From positions 124,001 to 188,000 of the forward strand of contig NZ_FNBN01000009.1 in assembly GCF_900102545.1 (NCBI RefSeq): a stretch of 64,000 nt of DNA, read 5' to 3'. This document shows positions 7,919-16,315 of the stretch, piece after piece (position 1 is the first letter of the stretch; each line of letters opens with the position of its first letter). A program made the translations under genes and the position numbers. This DNA comes from Chitinophaga filiformis (GTDB lineage Bacteria > Bacteroidota > Bacteroidia > Chitinophagales > Chitinophagaceae). Below the pieces are notes generated by a model. The model ran no database searches and was not told the origin of the DNA. It was given only the letters and a program-made list of their open reading frames with translations.

Positions 7919-8140
7919 ATGCTTGCGAATTCCACTTTTTCAGTGATCACCGTTACGGTATACCTGTTACTCTATTGTATCTTGTTACAGATCGAATATA
8001 CACAATGGCTGGCCGTATATATGTTCCTTCTCTCCCCCGTGCTGGTAATATGGATGGTGTATACAGTATTGAAATACGGTGTATACAAGGGCCGCAAACT
8101 GGCGGAAGATGAAGAATATGGTTATCAGGACCGGTTATGA
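7919..8140 (+). CDS. Small two-helix membrane protein
   Basis: 73 residues with two predicted membrane segments (about 8-24 and 30-50) and a charged tail (KGRKLAEDEEYGYQDRL) likely in the cytoplasm. The composition and layout resemble small conserved Bacteroidota membrane proteins of unknown function. It is divergent from the beta-lactamase gene and shares a 105-base intergenic region with it. A short inverted repeat sits directly before the start codon. I see no known domain. Confidence 0.6.
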   Translation: MLANSTFSVITVTVYLLLYCILLQIEYTQWLAVYMFLLSPVLVIWMVYTVLKYGVYKGRKLAEDEEYGYQDRL

Positions 8141-8152
8141 ACGGGTGTATGT

Positions 8153-8914
8153 TTATTTACATACAAATAATTTTTTTTCGGCATCATAGACCGGATTTGC
8201 ACACCATTTATCACTTCTTACCACATAAGATGTGTTGTTTATTTTCTCTTTCACGTCGAATAGCGTATTACAGGCATCGATATAAGAAGAGTATTTGCCA
8301 ATGGCTGTTCTATAATAATTCTGTCGGAAAAAAAGGGCCACATCTTTGAATCCATTATCAACTGATCTCTTCATTTCATATTTTGCTGCGTCAATATCCT
8401 TATCACCACCTGCAACGATAAGCCAATAGCTATTATCCGGATTATTGACAGATTGAATGATGGTATCAGGTACATCGTAGTGAGGTATCAAAGAAGTAGT
8501 ACCTGGTTTTTTTTTGAGTGGGGGTATCTCAATACTATAGGGCTCAGCGTTTTTAGCAATTAGATCTATTTTTTCTGCTAAAAACCGCTTTTTTCTGAAG
8601 TTCGTAAGTTTTGCTGAATCAAGCGCAAGTAATCCATTTTCCTGAAATGCAACGATGATATCGGAAAACTCCTGATAGTTGGCCGCCTCAGTGGCTTTTA
8701 ATAAAATACTCGACTGAAATTTTTTGTCTTCCAGTGCAAGTGTAGCACGATTATCAAAATATTTCAACGCTATACCAGTAATAACTGTGATTAGTCCGCC
8801 GATGATAGACACAAGTAGCGGCGTAAATATTCTTTTACTTCGCTGTTCCTGTATTTTAAGGTCTAATTCTTTTTTTTTTGAGAGCCAGCTCTTCCAGCTG
8901 AATTTTCTGGTCAT
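8153..8914 (-). CDS. Membrane-anchored SPOR-like protein, start probably displaced by a frameshift
   Basis: The uninterrupted frame gives 253 residues: one membrane helix (about 30-50), a linker with coiled-coil tendency, and a C-terminal region (about 162-238: YWLIVAGG, DAAKYEMK, YRTAIGKYSSYIDA) with the strand-helix rhythm of SPOR peptidoglycan-binding domains. The first 12 residues (MTRKFSWKSWLS) look non-native. An ATG at 8951 in another frame encodes 24 residues rich in charged heptads (for example KIQLEELAL) and runs straight into the A10 tract at 8879-8870. With nine A instead of ten this frame would join in phase at KKKELDLK, giving a 265-residue protein with one continuous cytoplasmic coiled coil. 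This could be a mutation, transcriptional slippage or a sequencing error. Function unknown; possible envelope protein. Confidence 0.6.
   Translation of the reverse strand: MTRKFSWKSWLSKKKELDLKIQEQRSKRIFTPLLVSIIGGLITVITGIALKYFDNRATLALEDKKFQSSILLKATEAANYQEFSDIIVAFQENGLLALDSAKLTNFRKKRFLAEKIDLIAKNAEPYSIEIPPLKKKPGTTSLIPHYDVPDTIIQSVNNPDNSYWLIVAGGDKDIDAAKYEMKRSVDNGFKDVALFFRQNYYRTAIGKYSSYIDACNTLFDVKEKINNTSYVVRSDKWCANPVYDAEKKLFVCK
8870..8879 (-). other. A10 homopolymer at the frame junction of the SPOR-like gene
   Basis: Ten T on the plus strand (A10 in the transcript). The frame opened by the ATG at 8951 reaches this run exactly on a codon boundary (CTC, then A10), and it reads into a TAA shortly after. 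Removing one A connects it to the long downstream frame. Runs of nine or more A are known sites of RNA polymerase slippage in bacteria. Confidence 0.7.
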
Positions 8915-9027
8915 GCTCGAATTTTCGTAAACTAAGGTCTTGCGAGTCCATATTAATGTGGTGTAATGGGATTAGCGAATATTAATGTTTGATTTGATTG
9001 TAAATTATTGCAATAGACATGAAAAGT

Positions 9028-9049
9028 AAATACCAAGTAGTTGGTATTT
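9028..9049. repeat. Perfect hairpin followed by a T-run
   Basis: AAATACCAA (9028-9036), GTAG, TTGGTATTT (9041-9049), then TTTATC on the plus strand. It looks like a terminator but no plus-strand gene reads into it. It lies between the minus-strand GH2 terminator and the promoter region of the SPOR-like gene. A related but imperfect hairpin occurs at 33580-33603. Confidence 0.55.
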
Positions 9050-9080
9050 TTTATCATGGGTGCCGACCCTGGAACATCGC

Positions 9081-9116
9081 AAAAAAAAGGACAAATCGAG
9101 TTTTAATTCGATTTGC
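9081..9116 (-). terminator. Terminator of the galactan PUL operon
   Basis: On the minus strand CAAATCGA / TCGATTTG (9092-9099 with 9108-9115) is followed by TCC and eight T (9088-9081). It lies 34 bases after the stop codon of the last gene of the SusC-to-GH2 operon. Confidence 0.85.
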
Positions 9117-9149
9117 CCTCTTGATAGCCTGGAATAAACAGGCTAATTA

Positions 9150-11594
9150 TTATTGCACTTTTATACTACAATTAGCTCCCTGCAGTCCTTCAGCTTCCAC
9201 GCCCGCTTTGATCGTTCCCCCTTTCTCCGCTGATTGCACAATAAACACCAGCTTTCCGCTGAACGCCTTCATCTGCGGCCGCTGGAACGGCTCGAGGTTG
9301 GTCGCGTCACCATTAGCTGCCGCTTTAAAATTGCCGGTGCCTGTTACGTTGAAATGCAATTCATTGGTTGCATCGGGACAAAGATTCCCGTCTTTGTCTA
9401 CCACACTGGCAGTAATATAAGCCAGATCTTTTCCATCAGGAGATAAGCTGTTGCGGTCAGCTTCCAGCACAATATGATGCGGGGCACCGGCAGTCCTGAT
9501 GCTGTCTTCCGCTATTGCTTTTCCCTGACTATCGTAAGCCACTACTTTGATTGTACCCGGCTGGTAAACCACATCCTTCCACATCAGGCGATAACGGGCC
9601 TGATGGCTGGAGGTATCTTTGGAAAGTCTGCCCATACTTTTGCCATTCACAAATAGTTCTGCGCTGGGATAGCTGGTATAACAGAATACCGGTGTTGTCT
9701 GTCCCTCACGTCCGGGCCATGTCCAGTGGGGCAGGAGATGGAGTGTAGCCTGTTGGGTATTCCATTTACTCCTGTAAAGGTAGAAGCGGTCTTTAGGTAT
9801 TCCTGCCAGATCAAAAATACCGAAGTAAGAGCTATGAGAAGGCCATTTTGAATCGTATGGAGTCGGTTCTCCTAAATAGTCAAATCCGGTCCAGACAAAC
9901 TCCCCGATTACATAATCAAGATCATCCTGCTGTACAAATTCATCATCGGGCACCTGCGACCAGGAGCAGGCTTCAACATCGTAGGAAGAACACTGGTTGT
10001 CGTCATACATCTTCCCTTTTTGGAAAGCCAGCGGAAATTTATATACACCTCTTGAGCTCACAGTAGATGCAGTTTCAGTACCCATCAAAAAGCCCTGTGG
10101 CAGTCTGTTGTGCGCCTCCGGATAACGGGCAGGTTTGTAATTAAAACCAGGAATATCCAATACTGCTGCGAAACCTTTATTAAGCGCATCATCGATGCGG
10201 TCCATACCTGCTGTTACAGGTCTTGTAGGATCTTCCCGGTGACAGATATCCTGCAGGCGGCGGGCGATGTCCTTACCATTCGTAGCGCTTTGATCAGGCA
10301 CTTCGTTGCCTATGCTCCACATGATGTTGGAAGGATTGTTACGGTAATGATGTACCATATTCACGAGGTCTTTTTCCACCCACTCGTCAAAATACTGACT
10401 ATAACCATTCTTTACCTTGGGCGCTTTCCATTCGTCAAATGATTCTACCATCAGCATAATGCCCATTTCATCACAGCCCTTCACCAGCTCCGGAGCCGGC
10501 ATATTATGCGAAGTACGGATAGCATCACAGCCCATATCTTTCAGTAACCTGAGCTGCCTGCGCAGTGCAGCGGTATTGATAGCTGCGCCCAGCGGACCAA
10601 GGTCATGGTGATTACATACACCTTTGAATTTCCTCTGCTGACCATTCAGCAGAAATCCTTTACCGGCTTTGTACTCAATAGAGCGGATGCCAAAAGGTGT
10701 TTCATACTCATCTTTCAGCTTGCCACCTTCATACAGACGTGTAACTGCCTTGTATAAGGTCGGTGTCTCCGGCGACCATAAAGCAGGTTGTTTGATGAGG
10801 AACGCTTGTCTGGCAACAGTACTGTCAGCCGGCACCAGTGTAGTAACCGTACCCACCTTTTTACCAGCAGCATTCATCAATGTTGTTCTTACTTCTACTA
10901 CCTGCGCTTTGGCAGATCTGTCAATAGTAGTAAGCAGCTGCACAGTTGCCTGTGAAGCGCTTACAGCAGGAGTAGTAACATAAGTTCCCCATACCGGAAC
11001 ATGCGTATCGTTTGTCACGATCAGATGAACATTGCGATACAGCCCCGCGCCGGGATACCAGCGTGATGCCTGTTCGAAGTTCTCCAGCCTTACAGTCAGC
11101 GTGTTTGCCCCTTTTGCGTGGATGTAATCGGTAATGTCAAAAGAAAAGGAATTGTAACCATAAGGCCAGTTACCCACTTTTTTACCATTAACATAAACAA
11201 TGGCATTGCTCATGGCGCCGTCAAACACCAGCACCGTTCTTTTGCCTGTTTCCAATCCCGGAACAGTGAATGACAGGCGATACCAGCCCGTGCCGATAAA
11301 AGGCAGACCACCGGTACGTCCTGCTTTCATGGAGGCTTCCTGTTCTCCGTTCTGTTCGATCTTTACTTTTTGGATATCGTTGTTACCATCGAAAGGACCG
11401 CTGATAGCCCAGTCATGGGGGACAGTAACCGTCTCCCATTGTTTATCATCAAATGAAGGTTGAATAGCTTCCGGATGATCTCCTTTTGCAAACTTCCAGT
11501 TCTTTTCCAGCAGGTATTCCTGGCGTATCTGGGCCATACTCTGCACACTCATGGCCATGATAGCCAGCAGCAATAATCCTTTATATTTATTCAT
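9150..11594 (-). CDS. GH2 beta-galactosidase (DUF4982 type), galactan PUL
   Basis: An 814-residue exported glycoside hydrolase with a signal peptide (cleaved near MAQ, residues 20-22). Domain order is GH2 sugar-binding jelly roll (about 25-195), immunoglobulin-like domain (about 200-300), TIM barrel (about 305-600), DUF4982-type and C-terminal Ig-like domains. In the barrel, IGNE places the acid/base at Glu431, and MGTETAS suggests Glu507 as nucleophile. GEFVWTGFDYLGEP is the family hallmark. It would remove terminal beta-galactose from galacto-oligosaccharides in the periplasm. It is the last gene of the operon, 3 bases after the GH5-like gene. A GH2 next to GH53 matches the known pectic-galactan PUL of Bacteroides thetaiotaomicron (BT4667-BT4673). 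Exact substrate is inferred. Confidence 0.88.
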   Translation of the reverse strand: MNKYKGLLLLAIMAMSVQSMAQIRQEYLLEKNWKFAKGDHPEAIQPSFDDKQWETVTVPHDWAISGPFDGNNDIQKVKIEQNGEQEASMKAGRTGGLPFIGTGWYRLSFTVPGLETGKRTVLVFDGAMSNAIVYVNGKKVGNWPYGYNSFSFDITDYIHAKGANTLTVRLENFEQASRWYPGAGLYRNVHLIVTNDTHVPVWGTYVTTPAVSASQATVQLLTTIDRSAKAQVVEVRTTLMNAAGKKVGTVTTLVPADSTVARQAFLIKQPALWSPETPTLYKAVTRLYEGGKLKDEYETPFGIRSIEYKAGKGFLLNGQQRKFKGVCNHHDLGPLGAAINTAALRRQLRLLKDMGCDAIRTSHNMPAPELVKGCDEMGIMLMVESFDEWKAPKVKNGYSQYFDEWVEKDLVNMVHHYRNNPSNIMWSIGNEVPDQSATNGKDIARRLQDICHREDPTRPVTAGMDRIDDALNKGFAAVLDIPGFNYKPARYPEAHNRLPQGFLMGTETASTVSSRGVYKFPLAFQKGKMYDDNQCSSYDVEACSWSQVPDDEFVQQDDLDYVIGEFVWTGFDYLGEPTPYDSKWPSHSSYFGIFDLAGIPKDRFYLYRSKWNTQQATLHLLPHWTWPGREGQTTPVFCYTSYPSAELFVNGKSMGRLSKDTSSHQARYRLMWKDVVYQPGTIKVVAYDSQGKAIAEDSIRTAGAPHHIVLEADRNSLSPDGKDLAYITASVVDKDGNLCPDATNELHFNVTGTGNFKAAANGDATNLEPFQRPQMKAFSGKLVFIVQSAEKGGTIKAGVEAEGLQGANCSIKVQ

Positions 11595-11597
11595 AAC

Positions 11598-14153
11598 CTA
11601 TTTTACTTTTAACCAGACGGCTATTATTTCTATTGTATATGGTGTGGCGCCAGCAGCGGGTATATTCGTGATCTCTATTTTATCGGGCGTACGCAGGTCA
11701 GGCACGGATTGATCACCAGTTTTCAGCCATAGCGGCATAAAGCCTGGATAAGGCCTCGGTAGCAACAGCGTTTGATCTGACTTAAAGCTATTCAGCGGCA
11801 ACTCAATATCCCTGAATTCATTTGTAAGCGGAGCCACTGCCGCGATAGCAGTAGCATTTGCTGAGATCAATGCTACTCTTGCATTGGCTGTCTGCTGGCC
11901 TGTTACCCTGGCCCGGAGAACCACTGTATTAAATGCCTGCAACTCCTGGCTTCTGCCTTTTAGTTGTGCTGCTACCGCGCGACTTACGCCCGTTACGGTG
12001 TCGGTCTTAGTACCATTACCACTGATGCGGATAGCCAGTTGTTCTGACCTGTCGCCGGATGTATAAGCACCGGGCGTATAGGTAGGCAACATGATCAGGT
12101 CTTTATTCTTCGTTGCATCCAGTAAAGACAGCATAGTGCCTGGGGCAGCGATATACGTCTGCCATGTATCGCGGTGATAGTTGTCCCATGCGTAAGGATC
12201 TCCTGTATATTGACCCGGGAAGGTGGTATAGCTGTTACCCTGTTGTATAATGAGTCTATACTGCAGAAGACCCGGTTGAAGCAGCTCTGCTGGCAGTGTA
12301 GCTGTGTAGCTTGATGGAGTGGCGGAATGCATATCCAGCTTGAACCATTGTCCGCTGAGTTGAGTGCCTTCCAGCCAGACGTGTGCTGTGGAGTCTATGC
12401 CGGCAATAGTTGCTTCAATAGTCGCAGGAGTGCCTGCTGTTAACTCTGTAAAGGGCGTATGATTGACTGCAAGCTCTGTGCGCACAGGTTGAGGTGCTAC
12501 AAATTCAGACAGCCCGATCACTCCGTTGATCTTATTGCCGGTGATATTACTTTGCCTGCCTTTACGGATAATTAAATACGCTCCGGGATAGATAGTGAAA
12601 GTATTACCAGCTACATTCGTCTGTGTATGATTGTCTTTATTGACAGCACTCAGCGTGAAGTCATCTCCCATATCCGGCAGTCTGATCGTCATTGACTGCT
12701 GGTTCCATTGTACGCGTCTCAGTTCTTTTGCGGGAGACGTTCTTTCAAACGGATCTTTCAGCGGTATTACATCAGGCATCACTTCCAGTCGCCATACACC
12801 ATCTTCTATTTTGTCCAGGAAATAAGCGCCCGTTCCCTTATACTGAACAAGGGGAGAGTTGCCTGTACCTGCCATGTGCGACAGTTGACCCGGATCGATA
12901 GCATTAGTGTTTGTATTGCCTGTATAATAAAACTCCGCAGCAGTGTTCCACTCACTCAGCTGTTGTGCATAACTTACCCTGGCAGCACCAAATAAGGTAT
13001 CCGCAGGATAAACACCATAGTTTTTAATGCGGGGAAGCTGGCGAAAAATCTTACCTGCAATGAGGAAACTGATCGCCTTCTCCGGAGTATATGCCAGGTT
13101 CAGGTAATGTGTCTGGTATTCCGTATTGGCATATGCTGTGTGTAAAGGATCATATGCAAACTGTGTTGCCCACTGGAAACCGGCAGTGCGGAAGCTCCTC
13201 GCCATAGCGGGATACATCACCGGTTGCAATACATCTCCTGCATCGAATTCATATACCATCCGTGCTTTATTTTTAAAGGCAGGAATAGTGTCAAACGGGA
13301 TCGCATAGCGGTCTACATTAGGCAGCAGGTTATCCTGTAATGTACGGTTAGCCACCAGCCCTGTAGGATACCATTGAAAGCTCACACCATCAATATTGGC
13401 GGCCGCAACAGCACTCGCATATGAAGGTGATTCGCTGATGTTATAGAACACCGGTTTGTTCCATCCTGTACTCCTGATAGCCGCAGCTAATCTGTTTACA
13501 TAACTGGCTGCAGCAGATAATGGTCCACTGTGATGTGGTTCATTATTGATCTCCGTAGCAATGATATCCGGATCATCTTTATAACTAAGGCCTGTATATG
13601 GATTCACATGTACGAAGAACTGTTTTACATAATTCTCCTGTGCACGGATAGCGGTATCATTTACCAGTGCCTTATCCTTACCGAAGATGGAAGAAAAGCT
13701 GCCCGTGTTCTCATCCTTCTCAGGATAACCATTGCCCCAGAAAGCAATAGGCGTTAATAAGATCCTGATCTTTCTCTCTTTTAGTTTGCTTAACAGGTAA
13801 TCGAAGAGATCAAGATGATCATTCGTTAACAGGTTACCTGCTGCATCTGTGATCTCAGTATCCCATACATGCACGCGGAATGCATCAACGCCCAATCTGG
13901 CGAGATGATATACATCTTCGTCAATGGCCTTTTTCAGATCCACGCCTAACGCTTTATGAGAACGGTATCCATATGCAAAAGGCACTGTATAGTTAACGCC
14001 GAAGAAGGCGGCCTCGGTACCATCTGCTGTATAACGGATGATACCCGTCTTATCGACATATATCAGCGGCTTTGCCTTTCCTGTACGCTGCGCGAAACCT
14101 GTATGAGCAGTGATAGTGATGATTAATAATAAAGCTATTCTTCTTATTGCCAT
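11598..14153 (-). CDS. GH5-like clan-A glycoside hydrolase with C-terminal binding domains
   Basis: 851 residues with a signal peptide (cleaved near GFAQ, 19-22). A TIM barrel of cellulase/GH5 type occupies about 25-430. The acid/base is Glu205 in ATEINNEP, and the nucleophile is probably Glu302 in MVYEFDAGD. The following 420 residues are beta-sandwich material: a barrel-associated domain to about 560, an Ig-like domain to about 660, and a C-terminal CBM-like domain that ends in a strand-rich 150 residues. The substrate is not evident; in this galactan-type operon, a beta-galactan or side-chain linkage is likely. It lies 18 bases after the GH53 gene and 3 bases before GH2. The described B. 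thetaiotaomicron galactan PUL has no such enzyme, which makes this the odd member. Confidence 0.78.
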   Translation of the reverse strand: MAIRRIALLLIITITAHTGFAQRTGKAKPLIYVDKTGIIRYTADGTEAAFFGVNYTVPFAYGYRSHKALGVDLKKAIDEDVYHLARLGVDAFRVHVWDTEITDAAGNLLTNDHLDLFDYLLSKLKERKIRILLTPIAFWGNGYPEKDENTGSFSSIFGKDKALVNDTAIRAQENYVKQFFVHVNPYTGLSYKDDPDIIATEINNEPHHSGPLSAAASYVNRLAAAIRSTGWNKPVFYNISESPSYASAVAAANIDGVSFQWYPTGLVANRTLQDNLLPNVDRYAIPFDTIPAFKNKARMVYEFDAGDVLQPVMYPAMARSFRTAGFQWATQFAYDPLHTAYANTEYQTHYLNLAYTPEKAISFLIAGKIFRQLPRIKNYGVYPADTLFGAARVSYAQQLSEWNTAAEFYYTGNTNTNAIDPGQLSHMAGTGNSPLVQYKGTGAYFLDKIEDGVWRLEVMPDVIPLKDPFERTSPAKELRRVQWNQQSMTIRLPDMGDDFTLSAVNKDNHTQTNVAGNTFTIYPGAYLIIRKGRQSNITGNKINGVIGLSEFVAPQPVRTELAVNHTPFTELTAGTPATIEATIAGIDSTAHVWLEGTQLSGQWFKLDMHSATPSSYTATLPAELLQPGLLQYRLIIQQGNSYTTFPGQYTGDPYAWDNYHRDTWQTYIAAPGTMLSLLDATKNKDLIMLPTYTPGAYTSGDRSEQLAIRISGNGTKTDTVTGVSRAVAAQLKGRSQELQAFNTVVLRARVTGQQTANARVALISANATAIAAVAPLTNEFRDIELPLNSFKSDQTLLLPRPYPGFMPLWLKTGDQSVPDLRTPDKIEITNIPAAGATPYTIEIIAVWLKVK

Positions 14154-14171
14154 GCCGGATTGATTGAACTG

Positions 14172-15224
14172 TTATCTGAAAGCATCCATTGCAAAAGTGG
14201 GCTTCCCGGAATTGTCGAATGCACCTAGTGAATAATTTTGCCACTTGTTGTAAGCCTGTGGTTCCCAGTAAAAGATCCCAAGACCTTTGCCATCAGGTAA
14301 GTTATGGATTCTTCTGAAAAGGTCAGTAATAAAGTAGTTGGTAGCTACCGGGGCTGTAGCAGGCATACCGGCTTCACATATCATGATGGCTTTGTTATAA
14401 CGGGAGATCATGTCTTTCATATTCGTCTCGCATTGCTGATTAGGCGTCTGCCATTCAGCAGTGGCAGGATACAAGGACATGCCTATAATGTCAAAGTTGG
14501 CATTGTTCTTCGTCAATCCGTCAAACATCCATCTGAATAAGCCGTTGTCATACCCATTGGACAGGTGTACAATCACTTTAATATTACTATCAATTTCCTT
14601 CACTGCCTTGTAACCTGCATTAATCAACAATGCAAAGTTATCCATGTGCTCAGAAGCCTTTCCTAATGGCCATAACATACCATCATTGGTTTCATTGCCT
14701 ACCTGTACCCATCCCGGTGTGATGCCTTTTGCTTTCAGGGCGCTCAGCACTTCATGCGTATGGTTATAGACAGATGTTTGCAGAGTGGTGATATCCTGTC
14801 CGCTCCAGGCGGCAGGTGTTGTTTGTTTGCCTGGATCAGCCCATGAATCGCTATAATGGAAATCGATCATGAGCTTCATGCCCAGACTATTTGCGCGCAT
14901 TGCTTTTGCTGTTACATCAGCGATGTTATTGTATTTATCAGCTGGGTTTACCCATACCCGCAGGCGGATGGCATTGAGGTTCATGTCCTTCATCAGCTGT
15001 ATGCCGTCTGTCTGTTTGCCTGTAGTATCGTAGAATTTAAGCCCTGCATCCTCCATTTCAGTGATCCAGCTTACATCTGCACCACGCACCATATTTACCA
15101 GTATGGGATTGGTCGCAGGCATATTATCAGGCATGTCGAATTTCCTGCAGCCTATAGTGGCCATCAGCAATATACCAGCGACTATCAAAAGATATCTCAT
15201 AACGTTCTCATTCTTTGTTTGCAT
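14172..15224 (-). CDS. GH53 endo-beta-1,4-galactanase lipoprotein
   Basis: A 350-residue arabinogalactan endo-1,4-beta-galactosidase. The N-terminus is a lipoprotein signal with the lipidated Cys26 (ATIGC). The start at 15224 is supported by an AAGGGGA ribosome-binding site 8-10 bases before it; a second ATG at 15200 would also keep the signal. GADVSW (48-53), RVWVNP (89-94) and DFHYSDSWADPGKQ (121-134) are GH53 signatures. Acid/base Glu178 lies in VGNETNDG and nucleophile Glu284 in MICEAG. The enzyme should sit on the outer-membrane surface and cut galactan into oligosaccharides for the SusCD importer. It follows the SusE-like gene by 15 bases. Confidence 0.93.
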   Translation of the reverse strand: MQTKNENVMRYLLIVAGILLMATIGCRKFDMPDNMPATNPILVNMVRGADVSWITEMEDAGLKFYDTTGKQTDGIQLMKDMNLNAIRLRVWVNPADKYNNIADVTAKAMRANSLGMKLMIDFHYSDSWADPGKQTTPAAWSGQDITTLQTSVYNHTHEVLSALKAKGITPGWVQVGNETNDGMLWPLGKASEHMDNFALLINAGYKAVKEIDSNIKVIVHLSNGYDNGLFRWMFDGLTKNNANFDIIGMSLYPATAEWQTPNQQCETNMKDMISRYNKAIMICEAGMPATAPVATNYFITDLFRRIHNLPDGKGLGIFYWEPQAYNKWQNYSLGAFDNSGKPTFAMDAFR

Positions 15225-15239
15225 AATGATGTCCCCTTC

Positions 15240-16295
15240 TTACAATTTTGTGAGCGTAAAGGTGTAATTAGCTGCATCATTCAAGTTGAGTACAACTTTA
15301 TAGTTACCAGCCACTCCACCGGGAGCAGAGATATTACCTCCGTCCTGTACCAGTTTACCATCAGTAGGGCCATAGTTGATAGTCCAGGCATTGTTGGCCC
15401 TGAACTTAAATCCGCCGGAAGCCTTGATCTGCACCGAGTTGATAATCCATGTGCCGGATGCTGCATCAAACTGCATTGGTACATCCGTATCCCAGTCGGT
15501 AACGGCATCACCTATGATAGACCAGGTAGTGAGTATCGTACTCCAGTCACGGGAGTTGACATTGGCCCTTACCAGGAAATAGCCCTCTCCGGGTGTATAA
15601 AGATTACCACCACCTTTCACCATCTTGGTATCGCTTTCATAACCCCATGAAGGATCATTCCAGTTAGGCGCCGTTGTGATCTTGAAAGTGTAGTTATTAC
15701 TGGGATTGTTCGGGAAATAGATATACCCTTCATAGGCTCCTTTACCTGCTTTGTCTGCCAGTGTAGGTGCTGTAGCTGCATTCCATCCCTGGTATTCTCC
15801 CGGTACCCATAACCTTGAAACAGTGCCTGGTGCATAAGCTGTTACAGTAAGAGCAATAATATCTGAATAAGTAGCAGGTATAGTAGAAGGATTCGTCGAC
15901 GTCCCGTTCTGACGTACCTCTGCTTTCATGCGTACATGCAGCAGACCGGCTTTATTGCCTTCAAGGCCTGCCCGCAGTGCAATAGTATTCAATGCATCAA
16001 CGGTGTAATCCTTAGTCGTATCAGCATTCATCGCAAACTCCACCGCGGTGTTCATGGTACTGCTGGTGTCAAACTGAAGAGAATAAGTGACATCAGCTTT
16101 GATGCCATAACTCAGGGTAGACCATGCAAATGACACCGCTTTATCATCACGGTGAGTACTGTCTAATATGATAGAAGTAATACTGCTGCTGAAATCCGGC
16201 TTGCCTGCAGGTAGCGTGTACACTGCTTTTGTTTCATCCTTCTTACAGGACGCGAATGCCAGGATGAGCAGAAAATAACTAATAATGCGTTTCAT
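15240..16295 (-). CDS. SusE/SusF-like surface glycan-binding lipoprotein
   Basis: 351 residues with a lipoprotein signal peptide (Cys17 in FASC). The N-terminal part (about 20-155) is a SusE-type Ig-like domain (SSITSIILDSTHRDDKAVSFAW). The C-terminal part contains two related beta-sandwich modules (about 160-255 and 258-350) of the SusF/SusE outer-membrane type, each with aromatic residues suited to stacking on sugars (GEYQGWNAAT, WNDPSWGYESDTKMVKGGGN; NAWTINYG, LVQDGGNI). It would help hold the glycan at the cell surface. It sits between SusD (20-base gap) and GH53 (15-base gap), the position of BT4669 in the B. thetaiotaomicron galactan PUL. Confidence 0.85.
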   Translation of the reverse strand: MKRIISYFLLILAFASCKKDETKAVYTLPAGKPDFSSSITSIILDSTHRDDKAVSFAWSTLSYGIKADVTYSLQFDTSSTMNTAVEFAMNADTTKDYTVDALNTIALRAGLEGNKAGLLHVRMKAEVRQNGTSTNPSTIPATYSDIIALTVTAYAPGTVSRLWVPGEYQGWNAATAPTLADKAGKGAYEGYIYFPNNPSNNYTFKITTAPNWNDPSWGYESDTKMVKGGGNLYTPGEGYFLVRANVNSRDWSTILTTWSIIGDAVTDWDTDVPMQFDAASGTWIINSVQIKASGGFKFRANNAWTINYGPTDGKLVQDGGNISAPGGVAGNYKVVLNLNDAANYTFTLTKL

Positions 16296-16315
16296 ACAAT
16301 CGTTTTACTTTGATG

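Noticed and set aside
14856..15650. A 264-codon plus-strand frame over the GH53/SusE boundary
   Set aside because: It runs antisense across two well-supported genes and its composition (many Ile, His, Tyr and Cys) is typical of reverse-strand reading.
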